Shown here: piece after piece, positions 58,219 through 64,000 of the stretch
Layout: each line of letters opens with the position of its first letter
How positions within the stretch are numbered: the first letter of the stretch is position 1
Assembly (NCBI GenBank): GCA_947626785.1
Contig: CANQTO010000001.1
Coordinates: 1 to 64,000 of the forward strand
DNA length: 64,000 nucleotides
Source: an uncultured Oscillospiraceae bacterium
GTDB lineage: Bacteria > Bacillota > Clostridia > Oscillospirales > Oscillospiraceae
Direction of reading: 5' to 3'
Made by a program: the position numbers and the translations under genes
The notes under the pieces: generated by a model
The model's input: only the letters and a program-made list of their open reading frames with translations
Databases searched by the model: none
Told to the model about the DNA's origin: nothing

Positions 58219-58689
58219 ATGTCTATTGAAAAAGGCCGGGCGTATTTCCGCGCCCTGGGTTTGGAAGACAGAGTGCAGGAGTTTGAGGTCTCCTCCGCCA
58301 CCGTGGAGCTGGCGGCCCAGGCCCTGGGCGTGGAAGGCGCCCGGATCGCCAAGACCCTGTCCTTTAAGACGGCCGACGGCTGCATGCTCATCCTGGCCGC
58401 CGGTGACGCCCGGATCGATAACCACAAGTTCAAGGAGAAATTCCATTTCAAGGCCAAGATGCTCTCGGCGGACGAGGTGCTGGAGCTGGTGGGCCACCCG
58501 GTGGGCGGCGTGTGCCCCTTCGGCATCAACGAGGGGATCCCCGTGTACCTGGACGTGAGCCTCCAGCGCTTCACCACCGTCTTTCCCGCCGTGGGCAGCG
58601 CCAGCAGCGCCATCGAGTTGGATCTGGAGGAGCTTTTTAAATACTCCAAGGCCCTGGAGTGGATCGACGTGTGCAAGCTGCCGGAATAA
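58219..58689 (+). CDS. YbaK/EbsC family aminoacyl-tRNA deacylase
   Basis: 156 residues. YbaK-like proteins hydrolyse mischarged tRNAs, typically Cys-tRNA(Pro). The fold markers are AAQALGVEGARIAKTLSFK (about 32-50) with the catalytic Lys50, and the GHPVGGVCPFG loop (about 94-104). Domain-level assignment is firm; the exact tRNA specificity is not. It has its own ribosome binding site and a strong terminator, and follows the TPM gene by 38 bases. Confidence 0.92.
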   Translation: MSIEKGRAYFRALGLEDRVQEFEVSSATVELAAQALGVEGARIAKTLSFKTADGCMLILAAGDARIDNHKFKEKFHFKAKMLSADEVLELVGHPVGGVCPFGINEGIPVYLDVSLQRFTTVFPAVGSASSAIELDLEELFKYSKALEWIDVCKLPE

Positions 58690-58700
58690 AACACCCGTTT

Positions 58701-58732
58701 AAAAAGACACCCTCAACAGGGTGTCTTTTTTT
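58701..58732 (+). terminator. Strong terminator after the YbaK gene
   Basis: AAAAAGACACCCT, loop CAAC, AGGGTGTCTTTTTTT. Confidence 0.94.
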
Positions 58733-58779
58733 AGGCCGTGAATTTTCCGTAAAGTTTCCGATGAAACAAAACTTTCCCG

Positions 58780-58808
58780 TTGCGCGGGGCGTCAAAATCG
58801 TGTAAAAT
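58780..58808 (+). promoter_or_regulatory. Promoter for the antiporter gene
   Basis: TTGCGC (58780-58785), 17-base spacer, TAAAAT (58803-58808). Confidence 0.65.
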
Positions 58809-58845
58809 TATGTAAACACGTTTGCTGAAAAGGAGTACCCTGTCC

Positions 58846-61092
58846 ATGCCGAAGCTGATCTCTGACCTGGCCCTGATGCTGCTGACCGCCGGGGTGGTGG
58901 CCGTGGTGTTCAAGCGGCTCAACCAGCCGCTGGTGCTGGGCTATATCCTTGCGGGCTTCCTGGTGGGCCCCTACATGCCCTATTTCTTCACGGTCGCCGA
59001 CGCGGAGGCCATCGAGACCTGGAGCGAGATCGGCATCATCGTGCTGATGTTCGGCCTGGGCCTGGAGTTCAATCTGCGGAAGCTGGCCAGCGTGGGCGGG
59101 ACCGCCGTGGTCACGGCCCTGACGGAAGTGCTGGGCATGCTGGTGCTGGGCTACCTGGTGGGGCAGGCCCTGGGCTGGGGCATGATGGACAGCATTTTCC
59201 TGGGCGGCATGCTCTCCATGAGCTCCACCACCATCATTATCAAGGCCTTTGACGAGCTGGGCGTCCGCTCCGAGGGCTTTGCCCAGCTGGTGTTCGGCAC
59301 CCTGGTCATCGAGGACATTGCCGGGATCTTCATGATGATCATCCTCTCCACCGTCTCCGTCAGCCAGAATATCTCCGGCGGCGCTCTGGCTCTCCAGCTG
59401 GGGCTGCTGGTGCTGTACCTGGTCTTATGGCTGGTGCTGGGGATCTATATCCTGCCCACGCTGCTGCGCAAGGCCTCCCGCTTCATGAACGACGAGACCC
59501 TGCTCCTGGTCTCCCTGGGCATCTGCTTCGGCATGGTGCTGTTGGCGGAGGAGCTGGGCTTCTCCTCGGCACTGGGGGCCTTCCTGGCCGGCTCTCTCCT
59601 GGCGGGGACCGTCCACGCCGAGCGGGTGGAGCACCTGACGGGCAGCATCAAGGATCTGTTCGGCTCCGTCTTCTTCCTGTCCGTGGGCATGATGATCGAC
59701 CCTGTCATGATCCTCCGCTACATAGGCCCTATCCTGATCATCACGGCGGTGACCCTGGCGGGCAAGCTCTGCATCTCCTCTCTGGGGGTGCTGCTGTCCG
59801 GCCAGTCCCTGCACACTGCCGTCCGCTGCGGCAGCTCCCTGGCTCAGATCGGGGAATTCGCCTTCATCATCGCCTCCCTGGGCATGTCCCTGGGGGTCAT
59901 AGCCGGCTATATCTATCCCATCGTGGTGGCCGTCTCCGTTATCACCACCCTGACCACCCCCGCCTTCATCCGGGGCTCGGACCGGCTCTATGCCCTGACC
60001 TGCCGGGTCCTGCCGGAGAAGCTCGTACAGAAATTGGAGCGCTATTCCGCCGAGGAGCCGGCGCGGCGGGACCAGGACAGCGACTGGGCCGTTTTCCTGC
60101 GCCGCTACGCAAAGATCACCGCACTCTACGGCATGCTCATGGCGGGCGTAGCCCTGCTGGGCCGCTTTGCGCTGCTGCCGCTGCTGGAGCAGAGCTTCTT
60201 AGACTCCCGGCTCTGCCGCCTGCTGAGCGCCGCCTTCTGCGTGGTGGGCACCGCCCTGTTCATCCGGCCCATGCTGGACCTGCATTCCACCGAGTACACC
60301 GCCCTCTGGGTCCGGGACCGGCGCTTCCGCCTGCCGTTGATCACCCTCACCGCCTTGCGCTTCATGCTCATCGTGCTGCTGATCTTCATTCCCTTGCAGG
60401 CGCTGCTGGGGGTCAACAGCCTGTGGCTGCTGGCGCTCATTGCCGCCTCCATCGTGCTCATCTACAAGAGCGGCTGGATGTCCTCGGCCTATATCACGGC
60501 AGAGGTCCGCTTTGTCGCCAACTTCAATGAGCGCAGCCTCCACGACCGGCAGATCGAGGGGGCCCAGTGGCTGGACGAAAAGCTCTTTGTGGAGCAGCTG
60601 AACTGCCCGGAGGAGCTGGCGGGGAAGACCCTGCGGCAGCTCAACTGGGGCCTCCGCTTCTCAGTGAACATCATGAAGATCGTCCGGGGCCGGCGGCACC
60701 TGAACATGCCCTCCGGCACTCTGGAGCTGCGGCAGGGGGACCGGATATACCTCATCGGGCGGCCGGAGGACCTGCGCTCCCTGCGCCTGAGCCTGGGCAG
60801 CCGGCCGGAGAGCGAGCCTGTCACCCTGCGGAGCTTCCTGGAGAGCCAGAACGACGAGAACAACAACGTCTACGCCACGGCTATCCCGGTTGGGAAGGAC
60901 TCGGCCCTCCAGGGCAAGACCATCAAGACCAGCCGCCTGCGGGAGTCCTACGACTGCATGATCCTGGGCCTCCAGCGGGACAAGCTGCCCATCTTGCAGC
61001 CGGACGTGAACATGACGATCCAGACGGACGACCTGGTCTGGGTCCTGGGGACCCGAAAGATGGCCGAAAAGCTCCTGGCGGAGGATCTATAA
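58846..61092 (+). CDS. CPA2 monovalent cation:proton antiporter with two RCK_C domains
   Basis: 748 residues. An N-terminal Kef/CPA2 membrane domain of about 12 helices (ISDLALMLLTAG, NQPLVLGYILAGFLVGP, GLGLEFNLRKL, SMSSTTIIIKAFDELG) is followed by a second, shorter membrane block (about 420-550) and two TrkA-C (RCK_C) domains (about 570-650 and 675-745), each ending in a D-x-I/V-x-L/V-G pattern. No RCK_N (NAD-binding) domain is seen. RCK_C domains often bind c-di-AMP in Firmicutes K+ transporters, so K+ efflux control is plausible. ATG at 58846 follows AAAAGGAG. Confidence 0.88.
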   Translation: MPKLISDLALMLLTAGVVAVVFKRLNQPLVLGYILAGFLVGPYMPYFFTVADAEAIETWSEIGIIVLMFGLGLEFNLRKLASVGGTAVVTALTEVLGMLVLGYLVGQALGWGMMDSIFLGGMLSMSSTTIIIKAFDELGVRSEGFAQLVFGTLVIEDIAGIFMMIILSTVSVSQNISGGALALQLGLLVLYLVLWLVLGIYILPTLLRKASRFMNDETLLLVSLGICFGMVLLAEELGFSSALGAFLAGSLLAGTVHAERVEHLTGSIKDLFGSVFFLSVGMMIDPVMILRYIGPILIITAVTLAGKLCISSLGVLLSGQSLHTAVRCGSSLAQIGEFAFIIASLGMSLGVIAGYIYPIVVAVSVITTLTTPAFIRGSDRLYALTCRVLPEKLVQKLERYSAEEPARRDQDSDWAVFLRRYAKITALYGMLMAGVALLGRFALLPLLEQSFLDSRLCRLLSAAFCVVGTALFIRPMLDLHSTEYTALWVRDRRFRLPLITLTALRFMLIVLLIFIPLQALLGVNSLWLLALIAASIVLIYKSGWMSSAYITAEVRFVANFNERSLHDRQIEGAQWLDEKLFVEQLNCPEELAGKTLRQLNWGLRFSVNIMKIVRGRRHLNMPSGTLELRQGDRIYLIGRPEDLRSLRLSLGSRPESEPVTLRSFLESQNDENNNVYATAIPVGKDSALQGKTIKTSRLRESYDCMILGLQRDKLPILQPDVNMTIQTDDLVWVLGTRKMAEKLLAEDL

Positions 61093-61137
61093 AAAGTACA
61101 GTGGAGGCCGAAATTTCCGGCCTCCACTGATTTTTTA
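61092..61137. terminator. Bidirectional terminator, convergent genes
   Basis: CAGTGGAGGCCG and CGGCCTCCACTG pair across a short loop, with AAAAAG before and a seven-T run after; it overlaps the stop codon of the ABC transporter gene. Confidence 0.92.
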
Positions 61138-63015
61138 TTCGGTATAGTATTGTGCCTGGGCGTGCCAGAGGGCGGCGTACTTGCCGCCGGTGTCGGCCAG
61201 GAGGCCGTCGTGGGTCCCGTGCTGGACGATCTGCCCGCCGTCAAAGACCAGGATCTCGTCGCAGAAGCGGCAGGAGCTGAGCCGGTGGCTGATATAGACC
61301 GCCGTCCGGTCCCCGGAGATCTGGTTGAATTTGGCGTAGATCTCCGCCTCGGCCATGGGGTCCAGAGCCGCCGTGGGCTCGTCCAGGATGATGAAGGGCG
61401 CGTCCTTGTACAGCGCCCGGGCGATGGCGATCTTCTGGGCCTCGCCGCCGGAGATTTGGATGCCCTCGCCGTCGTAGTCTCGGTAGAGCTGGGTGTCCAG
61501 GCCGTCCGGAAGGGAGGCCAGCCGTTCCCCAAACCCCGCGTCGGTCAACGCTTTGCGCACCCGCTCCCGGTCGTAGTCCATGCTGCCCGCCACGTTGGCC
61601 CCCAGAGGCTGGGAAAGCAGCTGGAAGTCCTGAAAGACAACGGAGAAGATGTCCATATAGTCCCGGTAGTTGTACTTGCGGATGTCGATGCCGTTGAGGA
61701 GGATCTGCCCCTCTTGGGGGTCGTAGAGCCGGCAGAGGAGCTTGATGAAGGTGGTCTTACCGCTGCCGTTCTCGCCCACGATGGCCAGGCGGGAGCCGAC
61801 CTTGAACTTCACGCTGACGTTTTTGAGTGCCCAGTTCTCAGAGCCGGGGTAGTGGAAGGACACGTCCCGGAACTCCACGTCGTACTGCCGGTCGGCCCGC
61901 TTCTCGGTGGTCAGACTGCCCTGGTACATGGCGTTGGGGATGTCCAGGAACGCATAGGCGATGCGGATGAAAAATGCGTTGTTCCGGGCTTCCGAGAGCT
62001 TCCTCAGCAGCGTCCGCACGTTGCCGGTCAGGGCCGTGACCGCGCCGATGTACTGGGTGGCAAGGCCCACGCCGAAAGCCCCGGCCCATGCTTTCAGACA
62101 CACATAGAGATACACCGCCCCGGTGGGCAGGCCGGACAGCGCCGCCGACAACCCGTTCAGTAGGCCCACCCTTCCGGCGGCCAGCTTTCCAAAGGGACCG
62201 TCGGCGGAATAGATGAGGTTGCCCGCCATATACCGCCGGGCGATGCGTTCCTGACCGTACATCCGCACGTCCAGGGCCCGGAACGTGTCTTCACCGAAGG
62301 AGAAGCCAAAGGTCCCGAAGATGCGGTTGCCCAGCGTTGCCGATTCCGCTGTGGCCTCGTTCTGGTCCATGCGATGGACCACACCCCACAGCCAGGAGCT
62401 GGCTGCCGTGGGCACGGCTATGGCCGCCAGCAGGCCCAGCAGGCCCGCCGGCCCGTCCAGTATCGTCAGCAACCCAGCGGAGGCGGGGACACGGGCCGCG
62501 AAAAGTCCCGCACACAGGGCCACGGCGCTGGCCACGCCGATCGTCTGCTTGAGTATGAGCTCGTAGAGATAGGGCGTCTTTTGCAGGCCAAGACCCGCCC
62601 AGTTCTCGTCCTGCCGTATCTGGGCCAGAAGATCACGGGTGCGCTGGCTGGCTACATCCTCAAAGTCCATATCCAGCAGCTTGTCTGTGTATATCCGCTT
62701 TCTGTCCTCGAAAAACCGCTGATAGTGGGCGTTCTTCCGCCGCTCCAGGGCGTGCCCTGCCAGCGCCAGCGCGCCGGTCACTGCCACGGTGAGGACTGTC
62801 CAGCGCCACAGCGCCGCCGGCCGGCGGGCCCCCGCCAGTTCCTCCAGCACCCGCGCGGAGAGATACACCCCCGCGTAGGGCGTCACGCCGGTCACCGCCG
62901 CCGAGGCCGTGACTGCCGAGAACAGGCCCGGCGTATACCGCCGCAGCAGCCGGACCGCCCGTTTATAGATGCTCCATGTCTCCCGCCAGGAGACTTTTTC
63001 TGTTGTCTTTTCCAT
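61135..63015 (-). CDS. ABC exporter half-transporter 1 (membrane + ATPase)
   Basis: 626 residues. A six-helix-type membrane domain (about 1-340) is fused to an ATPase with Walker A GENGSGKT (about 418-425), Q-loop VFQDFQL, signature ISGGEAQ (about 522-528), Walker B FIILDEP and the H-loop ISHRLSS. Such exporters act as dimers; with the neighbouring gene, whose stop is at its start codon (overlap by one base), it probably forms a heterodimer. The cargo is unknown. The signature is slightly degenerate (GGEAQ instead of GGQxQ). Confidence 0.93.
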   Translation of the reverse strand: MEKTTEKVSWRETWSIYKRAVRLLRRYTPGLFSAVTASAAVTGVTPYAGVYLSARVLEELAGARRPAALWRWTVLTVAVTGALALAGHALERRKNAHYQRFFEDRKRIYTDKLLDMDFEDVASQRTRDLLAQIRQDENWAGLGLQKTPYLYELILKQTIGVASAVALCAGLFAARVPASAGLLTILDGPAGLLGLLAAIAVPTAASSWLWGVVHRMDQNEATAESATLGNRIFGTFGFSFGEDTFRALDVRMYGQERIARRYMAGNLIYSADGPFGKLAAGRVGLLNGLSAALSGLPTGAVYLYVCLKAWAGAFGVGLATQYIGAVTALTGNVRTLLRKLSEARNNAFFIRIAYAFLDIPNAMYQGSLTTEKRADRQYDVEFRDVSFHYPGSENWALKNVSVKFKVGSRLAIVGENGSGKTTFIKLLCRLYDPQEGQILLNGIDIRKYNYRDYMDIFSVVFQDFQLLSQPLGANVAGSMDYDRERVRKALTDAGFGERLASLPDGLDTQLYRDYDGEGIQISGGEAQKIAIARALYKDAPFIILDEPTAALDPMAEAEIYAKFNQISGDRTAVYISHRLSSCRFCDEILVFDGGQIVQHGTHDGLLADTGGKYAALWHAQAQYYTE

Positions 63016-64000
63016 CAGAAATCCCTCCCCTCCCGGTAATACCGGCTCTGTACCTCGAAAAGGTCCGCGTACCCGCCGCCTTGAGCCAGCAGGCTCTCAT
63101 GGGTCCCCTCCTCGGCGATTTGACCGTCTGCCAAAAACAAGATGCGGTCGCAGAAGCGGGTGGAGGCCAGCCGGTGGGAGATGAACACCGAGGTCTTCCC
63201 GGCGGTCATGCCGCTGTATTTCAGATAGATATCGTTTTCCGCAATGGGGTCCAGGGCCGCGGTGGGCTCATCCAGGATCAGCATCGGCCCGTCCTTATAG
63301 AGGGCCCGGGCCAGCATGAGCCGCTGAGTTTGGCCGCCGGACAGCTCCACCCCGTCCAGATAGACCTTCCGGCCTACGTGGGTGTCCAGTCCGCGGGGCA
63401 GCTTTTGCACCGCCTCCATGAGCCCCGCCTGCTCCAGGCAGCGCGCCACCTTCTCCCGGTCTATGCTGTCCACCGCCTGGGCCACATTCTCCGCCACCGT
63501 CACGTCCATGACGGAAAACTCCTGAAACACTGCGGAGAAGAGAGCATAGTATTCCCGGCGGTCCAGCCCCCGCACGTCCACGCCGTTAAAGAGCACCCGG
63601 CCCTCGGTAGGATCCAGGAAGCCGCACAGCAGCTTCACCAGCGTGGTCTTGCCCGCGCCGTTGAGCCCTACGACGGCCAGCTTCTCGCCGGGGCGGATAG
63701 TGAGGTCGATGCCCTTGATGGTGTCCTCTTCCGCGCCGGGGTAGCGGTAGGAGACGTGATCCAATCTCAGCTCACAGCCCCCGGACAGGTCCGGGATGGG
63801 CGCGCCGTCCTCAAATCGGAACGGCTCCGGCCAGTCCAGATACTCCCGCACCCGGGAGATGTCCAGGCACTCCCTGTGCATGTCGGCGCACTTTTCCAGT
63901 ATGCCGCTGACCCAGGCGGTGAAGCCGGTGACCGCCGTGAAGTACAGCAGGAACCGGGAGGCAGACAGCTCCCCAGCCAGGGCCATGCGGATGAGGAAAA
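63015..64000 (-). CDS. ABC exporter half-transporter 2, 5' part missing (window edge)
   Basis: The frame stays open to the window end, so the N-terminal membrane domain is truncated here; about 328 C-terminal residues are visible. The end of the membrane domain is followed by a complete ATPase: Walker A GLNGAGKT, Q-loop VFQEFSV, signature LSGGQTQR, Walker B LILDEP and H-loop ISHRLAS. Both partners appear to have intact ATPase motifs. Its stop overlaps the start of the partner gene by one base. Confidence 0.9.
   Translation of the reverse strand, partial: FLIRMALAGELSASRFLLYFTAVTGFTAWVSGILEKCADMHRECLDISRVREYLDWPEPFRFEDGAPIPDLSGGCELRLDHVSYRYPGAEEDTIKGIDLTIRPGEKLAVVGLNGAGKTTLVKLLCGFLDPTEGRVLFNGVDVRGLDRREYYALFSAVFQEFSVMDVTVAENVAQAVDSIDREKVARCLEQAGLMEAVQKLPRGLDTHVGRKVYLDGVELSGGQTQRLMLARALYKDGPMLILDEPTAALDPIAENDIYLKYSGMTAGKTSVFISHRLASTRFCDRILFLADGQIAEEGTHESLLAQGGGYADLFEVQSRYYREGRDF

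Overview
The window is a 64 kb stretch of a GC-rich, spore-forming Clostridia chromosome. It most resembles gut Oscillospiraceae (Flavonifractor/Lawsonibacter/Dysosmobacter type). This is inferred from a Gram-positive gene order (era-yqzL-recO, phoH-ybeY, mraZ-rsmH-ftsL-pbp), sporulation genes (yqfC, yqfD, a ylbJ-like gene), a meso-DAP-type MurE, RNase J, and strong GC bias at third codon positions. No 16S gene is present, so a finer placement is not possible. I see no prophage, insertion sequence, CRISPR array or tRNA.

Layout. 0.2-2.8 kb: TfoX-like, GNAT, ferredoxin and nitroreductase genes. 2.9-4.4 kb: tmRNA, cyclophilin and smpB, bordered by AT-rich hairpin repeats. 4.9-11.3 kb: NUDIX hydrolase, then a tightly overlapping run murA1-walJ-rlmH-DUF2007-phosphohexomutase-chrA-chrA. 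11.3-19.5 kb: ylbJ-like gene, then yqfC-yqfD-phoH-ybeY-era-yqzL-recO-mutS2. 19.7-24.7 kb: HPr, an EamA transporter, uvrC-rsmD-coaD and a coiled-coil gene. 25.9-38.3 kb: a division and cell-wall (dcw) cluster with MraZ boxes, ending in ftsZ and lacking murF, murD and ftsA. 38.8-48 kb: mostly minus-strand accessory genes: YihY, a His-rich CsoR repressor, sfsA, an NTPase, a two-esterase/ATP-grasp operon, an amidohydrolase and a lysine-riboswitch-controlled amino acid symporter. 48.4-54.6 kb: acyltransferase, SLC13/ArsB-like carrier, ArsC-like protein, RNase J, recR, rpe. 54.7-61.1 kb: an XpaC-TelA-LemA-TPM envelope cluster, YbaK and a CPA2 antiporter. 61.1-64 kb: a pair of ABC exporter half-transporters, the second cut by the window edge.

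How the genes fit together. The core is envelope growth and division (MurA1/2, MurE, MraY, MurG, FtsW/L/Q/Z, PBP) plus translation, RNA and DNA upkeep (tmRNA/SmpB, Era, YbeY, RNase J, RecO/RecR/MutS2/UvrC). A lysine L-box riboswitch sits in front of the AGCS symporter, which suggests that this carrier moves lysine.

The most unusual material is non-coding. Two families of structured intergenic repeats each occur twice. Family R1 (about 19.96-20.39 kb and 38.46-38.73 kb, opposite orientations) has an 86-87 nt core closed by a covarying stem, and each copy is framed by its own matched pair of palindromes. Family R2 (about 39.75-39.90 kb and 51.01-51.17 kb) is a four-hairpin unit with compensatory base changes that abuts the stop codon of a minus-strand gene in both copies. 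I could not match either to a named RNA or mobile element.
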